Positions 16,847 to 26,572 of a stretch of DNA of 55,851 nucleotides are shown in pieces. Origin of the DNA: Paenibacillus sp. N3.4. GTDB taxonomy: Bacteria; Bacillota; Bacilli; Paenibacillales; NBRC-103111. The position numbers and the translations under genes were made by a program. The DNA lies in NCBI RefSeq assembly GCF_008017805.1, contig NZ_VRTT01000049.1, forward strand, positions 1-55,851. Reading direction: 5' to 3'. The notes under the pieces were generated by a model that saw nothing but the letters and a program-made list of their open reading frames with translations, had not been told where the DNA came from and did no database searches. Every line of letters starts with the position of its first letter. Positions within the stretch are counted from its first letter, which is position 1.

Positions 16847-18013
16847 TTATGTCGCAACTGGAACTTTGAATGTTCGTAATGGTAACAACGAGAGGGCCAA
16901 CATTAAGACGAAGAAGGCTATGAAATAAGGGGATAGATGATCGCGAAGCTGTCCGGCCAAGAGAGGGCCAAAAAAGGCACCGACCGAGTAAGAAATCGAA
17001 AGCAAGGAAAAGACGCGGCCATAGCGATTACTGTTAGTTATGCGGGCTAGAAGAGCGGCGAGAGCCGGATAAATAATTCCTTTCGCCATTCCAATGAAAA
17101 ATAGCGAAACCGTAAGAGGGATTGGCCAGTTAATGGCCAAACCGAAGAAAATGGCAGCAAGCGAGAAGCTTCCGCCTACGGTTCGTATAAACGGAGAAAT
17201 TTTGTTCAGAAACCAGAAACTGATACTGCATAAGGCGCCTAAGCTGACAACGGTGAAAAAAACACCGGAGGTCATAATCGAATTCCGTGCGGATTGCATA
17301 AGTGGAAGTTCAAAGAAAAGGATGCCCTGTGAACAGGAGAGCGCCATTGGAATAAGAAAAAATAACCATGGAATAGAAGCGTTAGCGGCAGAATCCGAGT
17401 CTTGATTTAGCAGACTATGGTTATGAGGATCTAAAGCGAGCGATTGATCCATGGCGTTGGCCAACAGCTTTTTTTCTTGCACTCCAAAGATAGCCAGTAT
17501 GCCGGTTATAATGAGGGTCCAGCCCAATACAGAGAATGCCGTTGTAAAGCCGATTTTGGCGACTAAGATTGCACCCGCAGCAGGCGATACAACGGAAGCT
17601 AAGGTATGGACAAGTCCATTGCCAGCCATGAGCTTGCTTTGATGAATCCTATCTTTGGCAATTCGAGCTAATAAAGATAAGCATGCAGGGGATAAGAAAG
17701 CGAGGACAAAGCCGCTGATCGAGCGAATGTATAACAAGTGCCAAGGATCTTTCACATTAGATTGAAAAAGCAAGATGATCCCTGCTACAATCAGGCTTAG
17801 GACGATGAACGCCTTGCTGCCGTATTTATCCACGCCGAAGCCGGCAAGTAAATTACCAGGCAAGTGTGTAAGGGAGTATACGCCCATGATTAACCCGATG
17901 AAAGAAGGCGCTGCTCCTAAGGATAAGGCGAAAGGGGACAGAATAGGGTACTGTGCGTGTAAATCAAAAAAAGCAACAAACATAAATAGGTACAACCAGA
18001 TTGCTGTTCGCAT
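16847..18013 (-). CDS. MFS transporter
   Basis: A 388-residue protein with about twelve hydrophobic segments. The motif-A-like GFGVDKYGSKAFIVLSLIV follows segment 2, and a second such loop (ITNSNRYGRVFSL) occurs in the C-terminal half, typical of drug/proton antiporter-type MFS members. GGAGGTGATGAGAAC precedes ATG 18013; a longer in-frame start at 18091 lacks a site. Substrate cannot be told from sequence. Transcribed alone. Confidence 0.88.
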   Translation of the reverse strand: MRTAIWLYLFMFVAFFDLHAQYPILSPFALSLGAAPSFIGLIMGVYSLTHLPGNLLAGFGVDKYGSKAFIVLSLIVAGIILLFQSNVKDPWHLLYIRSISGFVLAFLSPACLSLLARIAKDRIHQSKLMAGNGLVHTLASVVSPAAGAILVAKIGFTTAFSVLGWTLIITGILAIFGVQEKKLLANAMDQSLALDPHNHSLLNQDSDSAANASIPWLFFLIPMALSCSQGILFFELPLMQSARNSIMTSGVFFTVVSLGALCSISFWFLNKISPFIRTVGGSFSLAAIFFGLAINWPIPLTVSLFFIGMAKGIIYPALAALLARITNSNRYGRVFSLLSISYSVGAFFGPLLAGQLRDHLSPYFIAFFVLMLALSLLPLRTFKVPVAT

Positions 18014-18124
18014 GTTCTCATCACCTCCATGATTTGGACTTGTCTCTCCTTTAGATGTACGCCGCTCGTCCCACGGATATGACCTTTCCATACAAATGAC
18101 ACAATTGCCTAGGAGGGCTTGACA

Positions 18125-18280
18125 ATGGATTCTTATTTGCTGATTTTGTTTGCGGCTGTAGCTATTTTCCTTGTTTTGCGGTTAAGGCACTCTTTTCGAA
18201 GAACAAGAGGCAGCGTAGATAAAACGGAAGAAATCCAAAAAAAGTTAATCGCATTAAGGAAAAAAAGGGATGAAGAATAA
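18125..18280 (+). CDS. Small single-pass membrane protein, 51 aa
   Basis: ATG 18125 with AGGAGGGCTTGAC upstream gives 51 residues. A single membrane segment (LLILFAAVAIFLVLRLR) is followed by a basic cytoplasmic tail ending in a charged helix (EEIQKKLIALRKKRDEE). It lies 55 bp before the 18335 gene on the same strand and may be cotranscribed. Unrecognised. The good ribosome site and coherent protein layout support it as real. Confidence 0.65.
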   Translation: MDSYLLILFAAVAIFLVLRLRHSFRRTRGSVDKTEEIQKKLIALRKKRDEE

Positions 18281-18334
18281 AGGATGGCTGTAGTATGATA
18301 GGTAGGACTTATGGATAATTAGGAGGGGTTAGGT

Positions 18335-18769
18335 TTGGATCAGTGGATTTCGTTTGCTCAAGATCGTTGGTACTTGATTGTAGGCGCAATTATTTTACTC
18401 TTCATCGTAATTGGAATCGTAAAAACAGTCATTAAATGGGTACTTGTCATAGTCATTGTAGGAGCTTTACTCGTTTATGGAGCTAGTTATAAGGATAAAC
18501 TGATGGATATTGGGGCATCTGTAGCCGCGCAGGTTGGCGATGAAGTGAAAGCGAAGGCAACGACTGCCTTGATCTCAGAAGCCAAAGATGCTCAATTCAA
18601 AGCAAACCCGGACGGTTCCTTTCTTGTTACAACGAAAAGCTTGAAGCTGGAAGGTAAAGCAGGGTCAGATGACGTGAAAATCACGTTCCTCGATAAGACA
18701 TTTACAATGAATGCCAATGCGGCGATCAATGCTTTCATCGAACAAGCCAAGAAGAACGCCAAATCTTAA
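18335..18769 (+). CDS. Hypothetical membrane protein, 144 aa
   Basis: TTG 18335 with GGAGGGG upstream. Two closely spaced hydrophobic segments (about residues 13-30 and 34-50) precede a soluble part with KAKATTALISEAKDAQFKANP and VTTKSLKLEGKAGSDDVKITF. Not recognised as a named family. It lies 35 bp before the CvpA/transglutaminase fusion gene, so the two proteins may act together at the membrane. Confidence 0.75.
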   Translation: MDQWISFAQDRWYLIVGAIILLFIVIGIVKTVIKWVLVIVIVGALLVYGASYKDKLMDIGASVAAQVGDEVKAKATTALISEAKDAQFKANPDGSFLVTTKSLKLEGKAGSDDVKITFLDKTFTMNANAAINAFIEQAKKNAKS

Positions 18770-18804
18770 AGGGCAGCTCGTAAGGAAGGGGTGGTGAGAA
18801 AATC

Positions 18805-19953
18805 ATGACAGACACAGCATGGACCTACACACAATCAATGAATTTCATATCCATCCTGATTGTTCTGACAGTTGCAGGATCGATCCTTCAAGGTTTTTTT
18901 CGGGGGGGTTCAGGCTCTGCGAAGCATCTTCTATCTATGGTTACAGAAGCTATCATCGTGATTGCGGCTATATTTATTGCGTGGAAAGGTGTTCAATGGG
19001 TGTCTCCCTGGATTCAAACATGGCTGAAAGAACAGCAGTTGCAAGTTCCTCCGACCGATAGTGGTTTACTTAAGCAAACCTACTACACGTCTTTGACGAG
19101 CCTTCGCGATTTTCCGCTGCTGCGCTTTGGTGTGTTGTTCTTACTTGGTTATGTGATCGTAAAGCAATTGCTTAATGTACTTGCAGATCCTCTTCTCAGT
19201 CATTGGTTAGCGGGTCGCGATGTCTATAGAGAGCGCAGCAAATCTTTTATTAGCTCAGTCACTGGTGGAGCTATTGGTTCGGTTGCTGGACTTGCAAGAG
19301 CGCTTATCCTTATTGCAGTCTTATTTATTTACGTGACCCTTTTCCCCCATTCTTCGGTTACCCCTTATATTGAGTCTTCTCAGCTGTATCAAAAAGGTGC
19401 AAAGGAGGTCATTTCGCCGTTTACCGGTGATTTTATTGCCGACAAAGCACCAGTGTTCACGCGAGCAGTCGAACAGGAATTCACGAATATTTTACAACGC
19501 AAATATGAGGTTCTGGATGCCAAGGTTCCAAATAATATTGCGGATGCAGCCAAAGAAGTAACCGCCAGCGGTCATACGGATGAAGAGAAGGCCAAGCTAT
19601 TGTACAAATGGGTCGGCAGCCGAGTCCAATATGACTGGAATAAAGTGAAGCTATATGAGGAGAAGCGCATTTGGAAGGAACAGACACCAGAGGACACGTT
19701 TAACACGCGTGAAGGTGTTTGTATCGACTATTCCAGATTGTATGCTCAGATGGCTAGATCGATTGGACTTGATGTGAAGGTAGTGACGGGGCTTGGCTAT
19801 GACGGGCAGGGCAGTTATGGCCCGCATGCCTGGAATGAGGTCCACCTGAAAGAGTCAGATCGATGGGTACCTTTAGATTCTACCTGGGTTTCAAGCGGAG
19901 GCAATTGGTTCAATCCGCCGAACTTTGATCAAACCCACATTAAGGATGCTTAG
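18805..19953 (+). CDS. Membrane protein: CvpA-like N-terminus plus transglutaminase-like domain
   Basis: 382 residues. The N-terminal ~190 have four or five membrane segments with a CvpA-like layout, including SVTGGAIGSVAGLARALILI. The C-terminal third is a transglutaminase/protease-like fold: the Cys motif REGVCIDYSRLYAQMARSIG, the His in YGPHAWNEVH and the Asp in WVPLDSTWV form the expected C-H-D triad. The domain probably faces outward and may cross-link or hydrolyse wall or protein substrates; this is inference. Followed by a terminator. Confidence 0.82.
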   Translation: MTDTAWTYTQSMNFISILIVLTVAGSILQGFFRGGSGSAKHLLSMVTEAIIVIAAIFIAWKGVQWVSPWIQTWLKEQQLQVPPTDSGLLKQTYYTSLTSLRDFPLLRFGVLFLLGYVIVKQLLNVLADPLLSHWLAGRDVYRERSKSFISSVTGGAIGSVAGLARALILIAVLFIYVTLFPHSSVTPYIESSQLYQKGAKEVISPFTGDFIADKAPVFTRAVEQEFTNILQRKYEVLDAKVPNNIADAAKEVTASGHTDEEKAKLLYKWVGSRVQYDWNKVKLYEEKRIWKEQTPEDTFNTREGVCIDYSRLYAQMARSIGLDVKVVTGLGYDGQGSYGPHAWNEVHLKESDRWVPLDSTWVSSGGNWFNPPNFDQTHIKDA

Positions 19954-19976
19954 TGCAATATACGACTTGTAGGAAG

Positions 19977-20014
19977 GAAGCCATTCTTTGATCATTCAAG
20001 AATGGCTTCTTTTT
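19977..20014 (+). terminator. Terminator after the transglutaminase-like gene
   Basis: GAAGCCATTCTT and AAGAATGGCTTC form a perfect stem followed by TTTTT. Confidence 0.92.
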
Positions 20015-20075
20015 CATACCTTGTTAAATGTGGTACACTGAAATGGTGTGATTTCTATGGGATGAAGGAGCAAAA

Positions 20076-20798
20076 ATGCGTAAACGACTTCAGGAATATA
20101 CGATGATTTACTTGGATGCGGGGGATACTCTACTTACAATCCCGGCAGCCCAAACCATTCTAAAACAATATTTGCAACAGCGCTCCTTGGATCGCGATGA
20201 AGCTCATATCAGTGAACTTTTCACAGAAGCATTTCGTCAATTTTATTACGTGGATAAGAAGGACTCATTTGCCAAATGCACCCCCGAGTCAGATCGTGAA
20301 TTCTGGGTAAATCTATATAAATATGTGCTTCACAAACTGGGCGTTCATGAGGAATGGACGGAGCAAGAAATTTACAACTGCTGCCATGAACTTTACGACA
20401 TTTATGTGGCACCCGAATATTACGAGCTTTTTGATGATGTAAAGCCGTTTCTCGAACAATTGCGTACGAAGGGCTTTCGAATAGGGATTATCAGTAATTT
20501 TGCTCCTACTCTGAAAGCGATTTTAGAGAGTAAAGGGATTTTGGACTATTTCGATCCGGTTATCGTTTCGACAGAAGTGGGTTTAGAGAAGCCAGATCCA
20601 GCCATTTTCGAATTGGCCTTGCATCGGGCAGGTTTAGAAGCCAAGGATATTTTATATATCGGCGATCATGAAACGAATGATATTTGGGCGCCTAGCCAAG
20701 TTGGCATGGATGCTGTCAGAATCATCCGTTATGCGTATCATACAGGGGAAGGCATTCGCTCCTTGCTTGAAGTGTTCCATGAAGAGGCAAATGTGTAA
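20076..20798 (+). CDS. HAD-superfamily phosphatase
   Basis: 240 residues with all HAD motifs: YLDAGDTLL (nucleophile Asp, acid/base Asp), IISNFAP (motif II Ser), KPDPAIFELAL (Lys) and IGDHETNDIWAP (acidic motif IV). The helical cap between motifs I and II is about 100 residues, as in C1-cap, haloacid-dehalogenase-like members. Substrate unknown. It is 15 bp before the PBP gene and probably cotranscribed. Confidence 0.9.
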   Translation: MRKRLQEYTMIYLDAGDTLLTIPAAQTILKQYLQQRSLDRDEAHISELFTEAFRQFYYVDKKDSFAKCTPESDREFWVNLYKYVLHKLGVHEEWTEQEIYNCCHELYDIYVAPEYYELFDDVKPFLEQLRTKGFRIGIISNFAPTLKAILESKGILDYFDPVIVSTEVGLEKPDPAIFELALHRAGLEAKDILYIGDHETNDIWAPSQVGMDAVRIIRYAYHTGEGIRSLLEVFHEEANV

Positions 20799-20813
20799 GA
20801 AAGGATCTGAGAA

Positions 20814-22964
20814 GTGATGAAGTCATCCATTACGGATGATCCGAAGAAAAATGAAATCACCCAAAAGCGGCACTTTTCATTTCGGATCAATATATTTTTC
20901 TTTGTAACCTTTTTATTATTTTCCGTACTTATCGTGCGGTTGGCCATTCTCCAATTCGTTCAAGCCAAAGACTTGAAAGCGGCAGAAAACACGAATACGA
21001 ATCAAACGAACAAAATTGCACCGATACGCGGTAATATTTACGATTCAACCAAATCACCGCTGGCGTACACGATTCCAGTGCAATCTCTGTTTTTTAGGAT
21101 AGAACCTTCCCAAAGCGACAAGAGTGAAGTTATTGGCTTGGCCAATAAATTGAAAGATGTGTTTGATAAATATGGAAAAAAAGATGCCAAAAAGTTGACA
21201 GCTGCTGAAATTGTGCTTGCGATGGACCTTGGCTATGATATCAACCAAAATAAAGTGAAAGATCCCTTCTACAACGGGGTTCCTCGTAAAATTAAAACAG
21301 ACTTGTCGAAAGAGGAAATAGCCTTTCTGTTAGAACACCGAGATGAGTTTAGATGGTTGGAAGTAACTGAAGAAAGTATTCGGACTTACGAGATGGACGA
21401 TGATAACACAACTACCATCGCACCGCAGTTAATTGGTTATCTCAGAGCTTATTCAACAGAAAAAGCCAAAGAAATATATACGGATAACCCAAACAGCAAG
21501 GAGTATCTGGAGACGGAAAATGTGGGATTCGACGGCATCGAACGCATGTATCAAGATGAACTTCGCGGGAAAAATGGTTACAAAGTGTATCCCGTCAATG
21601 CATCGATGAAAATTATCGGAAAAGCAGCGGTTACGAAGCCCACCAAGGGAAATAATTTGTATTTATCCATTAATAAGGACATCCAGAAGGCGACGGAAAA
21701 AGCGATTAAAGATCAGATAGATTTCCTGCATACGCCTTACGCGAGGAACGATGCATTTATTTCTTATGGTAAAAATGCCGAAGCCGGTTATGCGGTAGCC
21801 ATGGAAGTGGATACAGGACGTGTTGTAACAATGGCTAATTTCCCCGATTACAACTCAAATGATTGGACGGGCGGGATGTCGCAAGCTACCTTGGATAAGG
21901 TGGGTAACTTTATATACAATGGTTCCATTAGAACCGCGTATCCGAATTATACAGAAAAGGAACTTCCTAAACATCCGTCTTCAATTGTTTTTATGGGTTC
22001 GACGATCAAACCTTTATCGGTGCTGATCGGACTCACAGAGAAGCTGTTTTCAGCGAACGACACCTATTATGATTCCGGTACGTTTAGCTTTGGGAAAACT
22101 GGTAGTACAAGTTCGATTTCCAACTCCGGCAAAGTGGCCTATGGGCCATTGAAAGCGGCAGGAGCTATCGAACATTCATCCAATACGTATATGTCTGCGA
22201 TGATAGGAATTCCATTTTATTCGAAATATGGCGGGGAAAATCCAGCAGTTACGAAAAAATGGGCAGAATATTTAGCTAAATTCGGGATTGGGGTTAAAAC
22301 AGGCAGTGGACTGCCAGGGGAATATGCGGGCTCCAACGATTTTATCAAAAATGCGACAAAAGACAGTTACCAATCTGCCATGGTATATGCTTCTTGGGGT
22401 CAGAACGAAAAGACGACCACCCTTCAGTTGGCTCAATTTGCCGCGACTTTGGCTAGTAAAGGCAAGAGAATGAAACCGTTGTTTGTAGATGAAATTAGAA
22501 GCTTTGAAGGGGATTTGGTTAAAAAAATCGAACCTGAAGTGTTGGATGATTCCACAAGTTTGTTCGCTAAAGCGGATTGGAACACCATCATTCATGGGAT
22601 GAAAAGTGGCGCAGAGGGAATCGACGAACTGCCTTACAACGTTGCTCGTAAAACAGGTACATCCACACAGGCCGTATCTGGCGGCACCATTGATAATGCG
22701 GTATTCATCGCTTTTGCTCCTGTCGAAAATCCGAAGCTGGCCGTAGCGGTAGTTGTGCCGGAAGGTGGATACGGACGTTATGGAGCCTCTCCGATAGCAG
22801 CCAAGTTATTTCAGGCCTACGACGCTGCGAATGATGGGATTTTGACGAAGCTAGGCGGCGGTAAAAATCATGGTAACCGAACGTTAGCATATGTGTGTAA
22901 AAAAGGAGCTTGCCGCGGCAAGCTCCTTTTTGGGGAGAATTTATATGTTTTTGGGAAATATTGA
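20814..22964 (+). CDS. Class B penicillin-binding protein (transpeptidase)
   Basis: Membrane-anchored DD-transpeptidase for peptidoglycan cross-linking. N-terminal anchor about residues 27-46, then the dimerisation-type region with RGNIYDSTKSPLAYT. Active-site S396-T-I-K399, S455-S-N457 and K613-T-G615 are all present. Start is GTG 20814 or ATG 20817. The last ~20 codons read through a perfect terminator hairpin at 22899-22931, which is abnormal: a one-base change in the A5 run at 22863-22867 would give an immediate stop just before it. The true C-terminus is therefore probably near KLGGGK. Exact class (PbpA/PbpH-like or other) is not assigned. Confidence 0.9.
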   Translation: MMKSSITDDPKKNEITQKRHFSFRINIFFFVTFLLFSVLIVRLAILQFVQAKDLKAAENTNTNQTNKIAPIRGNIYDSTKSPLAYTIPVQSLFFRIEPSQSDKSEVIGLANKLKDVFDKYGKKDAKKLTAAEIVLAMDLGYDINQNKVKDPFYNGVPRKIKTDLSKEEIAFLLEHRDEFRWLEVTEESIRTYEMDDDNTTTIAPQLIGYLRAYSTEKAKEIYTDNPNSKEYLETENVGFDGIERMYQDELRGKNGYKVYPVNASMKIIGKAAVTKPTKGNNLYLSINKDIQKATEKAIKDQIDFLHTPYARNDAFISYGKNAEAGYAVAMEVDTGRVVTMANFPDYNSNDWTGGMSQATLDKVGNFIYNGSIRTAYPNYTEKELPKHPSSIVFMGSTIKPLSVLIGLTEKLFSANDTYYDSGTFSFGKTGSTSSISNSGKVAYGPLKAAGAIEHSSNTYMSAMIGIPFYSKYGGENPAVTKKWAEYLAKFGIGVKTGSGLPGEYAGSNDFIKNATKDSYQSAMVYASWGQNEKTTTLQLAQFAATLASKGKRMKPLFVDEIRSFEGDLVKKIEPEVLDDSTSLFAKADWNTIIHGMKSGAEGIDELPYNVARKTGTSTQAVSGGTIDNAVFIAFAPVENPKLAVAVVVPEGGYGRYGASPIAAKLFQAYDAANDGILTKLGGGKNHGNRTLAYVCKKGACRGKLLFGENLYVFGKY
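22899..22931 (+). terminator. Terminator overlapping the 3' end of the PBP frame
   Basis: AGGAGCTTGCC-GC-GGCAAGCTCCT with flanking A6 and T5 runs. Confidence 0.9.
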
Positions 22965-23083
22965 TTATTATGAGTGGGTTTCGTAACAAAAAAATAAATA
23001 ATCGACTACAAATGATCTGGCGGCCCATTTATTTGCTTTATTAATCAGATTTTGATCCCCTAAAAGAGTTTTTCGACAGCCTC

Positions 23084-23257
23084 AAAAACACGTTTACAGC
23101 GAAGGAAAAAGAGAGAACGGGCGGAATGTTGAGCTGTAAAGCTGTTTTTCCGCGTTACGGAAGGCAAGAGGTCCGCCAGCGACGCTGAAAGCACGAAAAA
23201 CACGCTTACAGCGAACGAAAAAGAGAGAACGGGCGGAATTGTTGAGCTGTAAAGCTG
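23084..23257. repeat. Dispersed intergenic repeat, copy B (two direct copies)
   Basis: A 61-62-nt unit occurs at 23084-23144 and 23196-23257, an offset of 112 bp, differing by two substitutions and one inserted T. It contains CACGCTTACAGCGAA and GAGCTGTAAAGCTG. The half-sites and spacing link it to copies A and C. Region 22965-23345 holds no supported gene besides this. Confidence 0.65.
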
Positions 23258-23345
23258 AAAACAACCGTGTTTATGGATAGGACCATCAGTTCTCTGATGG
23301 TTTTTTTAGTCGTTTGAAGATAGTGTCAGCCTGCTTGCTGCATTA

Positions 23346-23591
23346 TTGAGCTATGCCTTGGACTCATTTTCACGACAAGAAGGAGAAAAGCATCGGAATA
23401 GGCAAGGATTAGGGGTGTTCGATCTTATTTTCGTGACACAAGGTGCACTATATGCAGGAGAAGAAGAAGAGACAGGGGATCTAAGAGCAGGGCAATATGT
23501 TCTTTCATCATGCGGCCTATTACTCCAACTGCTTTCGTCACCAAATGGGCTGCTCGCGCTTGCTTTTCGAAAACAATACACACGAGAGTAA
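23346..23591 (+). pseudogene. Fragment resembling the cupin domain of an AraC-type regulator
   Basis: 81 residues including GLGVFDLIFVTQGALYAGEE and LRAGQYVLSS, which resemble the sugar-sensing cupin of AraC-family regulators. The helix-turn-helix half is absent. No good ribosome site. Likely a decayed remnant. Confidence 0.45.
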
Positions 23592-23878
23592 CCGTTCCGT
23601 GCCCTTAAGCATATCCTACTGGAGGGAAAAGAAATTTCGTTTACCCTAAAAGTTGCGTTAGGTAAACAATTATGTGCAAGGGAAAGGCGGCGAGCGTTAT
23701 GAAAAAAAGTCGGTTATCCTCATCCTTGAAACGACTGATCGTTTCCATCATTTTTCTCTAGGTTTTGGCTAATCCCGTGCTTTCATCGTATTTCCAGTAT
23801 GACTGGCTGATATGTTATACTAATGTATCGATAGTCGAAGAGAAAGATTGAAGATGGCGCGGAGGAGTGAGTTTTACC
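23592..23878 (+). other. Intergenic region with decayed coding traces before asnB
   Basis: From ATG 23699 a reading frame MKKSRLSSSLKRLIVSIIFL meets TAG and continues VLANPVLSSYFQYDW. It looks like the N-terminus of a membrane or exported protein broken by a stop. No recognised family. The asnB leader occupies the end. Confidence 0.35.
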
Positions 23879-25753
23879 ATGTGTGGTATCACGGGTGTAA
23901 TGTATTTTGAAGATAGAGAACCGTCTATTCCCATGTTGGAGCAGATGACAAGTGTAATAGAGCATAGGGGGCCGAATGATTCCGGCTTTTGGACAGATAA
24001 TCGAATTGGGTTGGGCTTTCGCAGATTATCGGTTATTGACCTTAAAGAAGGTCATCAGCCTCTGGCGAATGAGGATGATTCCGTATGGATCATTTTTAAT
24101 GGAGAAATTTATAACTATAAATCATTGCGCGGGATGCTGCAGGATCGTGGACATCAGTTCCGCACGCAAAGCGACACGGAGGTTATTGTTCACCTTTATG
24201 AGGAGTTTGGAGAAGAATGCGTCAAGCACTTGCGCGGGATGTTCGGCTTCGTCATTTGGGATCGGAAGAAAAAGCAGCTGTTCGGAGCGAGAGACCACTT
24301 CGGCATAAAGCCGTTTTATTATCATGTTAACGATCGGCAGTTTTTGTTTGGCTCGGAAATCAAGAGCTTGCTTGCTGCAGATGGCATGAACCGGTTGATC
24401 CATACGGACAGCTTGCTGAACTATTTGACCTTCCAATATGTGCCTGAGCCGAATACCATGTTCCATGGTATACACAAGCTGCCTCCGGCCCATTATGTGA
24501 AAGTAACCTTTGATGGCGAAATGTCTATACATAAGTATTGGGATCCGATGTTTGAGCCGGAAGAACGTCCGTTTGACGAGTATGTGGAACAGATCCGCGA
24601 AACGTTGAAGGATTCGGTTAAATACCACATGGTCAGTGATGTAGATCGCGGATGCTTTTTATCCAGCGGGATTGATTCCACGGCGATCGCAACGCATATG
24701 CGGAATATTGAGCCGATTCGCACGTTCTCCGTCGGTTTCGAAGGCGCCAACAACGAAACGCCGATTGCTGCCCAAACGGCGGCGGCACTGGGTACCGAGC
24801 ATTATGACAGAATCATCACACGCGATGATTATTTTGCTGCTTTGCCGAATGCCATCTGGCATCAGGACGAGCCGGTTGCCGATCCTTCGGCGATCGCTTT
24901 GTACCATGTCGCCAAGTTGGCGCGCGAGCATGTGACAGTTGTTCTGTCCGGCGAAGGAGCGGACGAGTTGTTCGGCGGCTACCGCATATATCGCGAGCCG
25001 CATTCTCTGCGCCCAATCGAGGGGCTGCCACAATCGGTGAAGCGCATGCTCAATCGATTTGCGCGGGTGCTGCCGAGCAGCGTCAAAGGGCGCAATTATT
25101 TGTTGCGCGGTACGACTCCGCTGGAGGAGCGCTTCCTCGGTAACGCCAAAATCTTCAGCGAAGATATGAAAGCGGAAGTGCTGCGCCTCGATAGCGAAAT
25201 GCTGAGAGCTTACAAGAACCCTATACAAATTGCAGGCGATTACTACAATAAGACCAAGCACCTTGATCCAGTGAGTCGGATGCAATATATCGATATGAAC
25301 TTGTGGATGCCAGGCGACATTCTGATGAAAGCCGATAAAATGACAATGGCTCATTCCCTTGAGCTGCGGGTTCCTTTCCTCGATACCGCGATGTTTGATG
25401 TAGCACGCCGCATTCCAACGAAGTATCGTATTGCGAATGGTACAACGAAGTATATTTTCCGCAAAGCGATGGAAGGCATCATTCCGGATTTCATTCTGAA
25501 TCGGCCGAAGCTGGGCTTCCCCGTACCTTTGCGCCAATGGGTACAAGGTCCGATGGGCGATATGCTGCTGGAGCAAATTAAATCCAGCGGAATTGAAGAT
25601 TATATTAATACGGCAGCTGTTGAACGGATGCTCCAGAAGCACCGTAGTGGTCAGGGGGACTACGCCCGCCGTATATGGACGATCTATGTGTTTGCCCTCT
25701 GGCATATGACTTTTATGGAAGAGTTGCCGAAGAAAGTACTTGCAGCTTACTAA
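23879..25753 (+). CDS. asnB: Asparagine synthetase (glutamine-hydrolysing)
   Basis: Converts aspartate, glutamine and ATP to asparagine. Class II amidotransferase domain about residues 1-200: catalytic Cys2 in MCGITGVMYF, EHRGPNDSG, LSVIDLKEGHQPL and IFNGEIYN. The synthetase domain has the PP-loop FLSSGIDSTAIA and VVLSGEGADELFGGYRIY. 624 residues, family-typical. ATG 23879 is required to place Cys at position 2; GGAGGAGTGAG lies upstream. It could instead be the sporulation paralogue AsnO; sequence alone does not decide. Confidence 0.93.
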   Translation: MCGITGVMYFEDREPSIPMLEQMTSVIEHRGPNDSGFWTDNRIGLGFRRLSVIDLKEGHQPLANEDDSVWIIFNGEIYNYKSLRGMLQDRGHQFRTQSDTEVIVHLYEEFGEECVKHLRGMFGFVIWDRKKKQLFGARDHFGIKPFYYHVNDRQFLFGSEIKSLLAADGMNRLIHTDSLLNYLTFQYVPEPNTMFHGIHKLPPAHYVKVTFDGEMSIHKYWDPMFEPEERPFDEYVEQIRETLKDSVKYHMVSDVDRGCFLSSGIDSTAIATHMRNIEPIRTFSVGFEGANNETPIAAQTAAALGTEHYDRIITRDDYFAALPNAIWHQDEPVADPSAIALYHVAKLAREHVTVVLSGEGADELFGGYRIYREPHSLRPIEGLPQSVKRMLNRFARVLPSSVKGRNYLLRGTTPLEERFLGNAKIFSEDMKAEVLRLDSEMLRAYKNPIQIAGDYYNKTKHLDPVSRMQYIDMNLWMPGDILMKADKMTMAHSLELRVPFLDTAMFDVARRIPTKYRIANGTTKYIFRKAMEGIIPDFILNRPKLGFPVPLRQWVQGPMGDMLLEQIKSSGIEDYINTAAVERMLQKHRSGQGDYARRIWTIYVFALWHMTFMEELPKKVLAAY

Positions 25754-25791
25754 GCCTAATTGGACATAGAGACAGGAAATGGGGAAGAAAC

Positions 25792-26532
25792 TTGGGATCT
25801 TATAAATTAATTGCTCTAGATATGGATGGAACTTTGCTGAACGAAGAGAAGAAGATCTCGGCTGAGAATCAGGAAGCGATTCGCCAGGCTACTCAAGCGG
25901 GTAAGATTGTCATGATGTCTACCGGGCGCGGCGCCGTAAGCGCTATGCCCTACATCAAGGAATTGGGGCTTACAGGCCCGTTGGTTGTTGTCAATGGCAG
26001 CGAGGTATGGGAGAGGCCGGATAAGCTGCTAAGACGTACACTGCTCCCAGCTGAAACCGTGCGAAGCTTGCATGCCTTGGCCGTGGAGCATGACAGCTGG
26101 TGGTGGGCGTATTCGGTTGAAGGGATATTCAACCGAGAGAGCGAAACCTTTGATATTGATGGACAAGAATGGCTCAAGTTCGGCTATTTTAGCGAAAATT
26201 CGGAGAAGCTGACAAGTATTCGGACCATCGTAGAAGGCTGGGGAACGCTTGAGATTACGAACTCGCATCCATCTAATATTGAACTGAATCCATTAGGCAT
26301 CAACAAAGCAACAGGTGTGGAGGCTGTGTGTAAGTTGTTAGGAATCGAGATGTCCGAAGTCATTGCCATGGGCGACAGCGAGAATGATATCGCTATGATT
26401 CGTGAGTCAGGGCTGGGTGTGGCCATGGGCAACGCGCAGGACGAAGTAAAGCGGATTGCCGATATCACAACCTTATCCAATGAGGAGCATGGTGTTGCGG
26501 AAATCATCTATGGCTATCTGTTAAAGACATAA
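25792..26532 (+). CDS. Cof-type HAD-IIB phosphatase
   Basis: 246 residues. Motif I is LIALDMDGTLLNEEKKIS; motif II is the Thr/Ser in MMSTGRG; C2-cap region includes VVNGSEVWE; motif III Lys is in GINKATGVEAV; motif IV is IAMGDSENDIAMI, followed by GVAMGNAQDEVKRIAD. A cytoplasmic sugar-phosphate or cofactor phosphatase is likely. Start TTG 25792 with GGGGAAG nearby; upstream extension runs into asnB. Same direction as asnB, 38 bp downstream. Confidence 0.9.
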   Translation: MGSYKLIALDMDGTLLNEEKKISAENQEAIRQATQAGKIVMMSTGRGAVSAMPYIKELGLTGPLVVVNGSEVWERPDKLLRRTLLPAETVRSLHALAVEHDSWWWAYSVEGIFNRESETFDIDGQEWLKFGYFSENSEKLTSIRTIVEGWGTLEITNSHPSNIELNPLGINKATGVEAVCKLLGIEMSEVIAMGDSENDIAMIRESGLGVAMGNAQDEVKRIADITTLSNEEHGVAEIIYGYLLKT

Positions 26533-26572
26533 TTAAGCCGCATTCGCTCAAGAATGGAAGGAGCTGATTAAG

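Noticed and set aside
23084..23257. CRISPR-like direct repeats
   Set aside because: Only two long, imperfect copies, no regular spacers and no cas genes.
24659..25705. 348-residue minus-strand frame inside asnB
   Set aside because: Fully antisense to a well-recognised asnB; no ribosome site or domain. It follows from codon bias.
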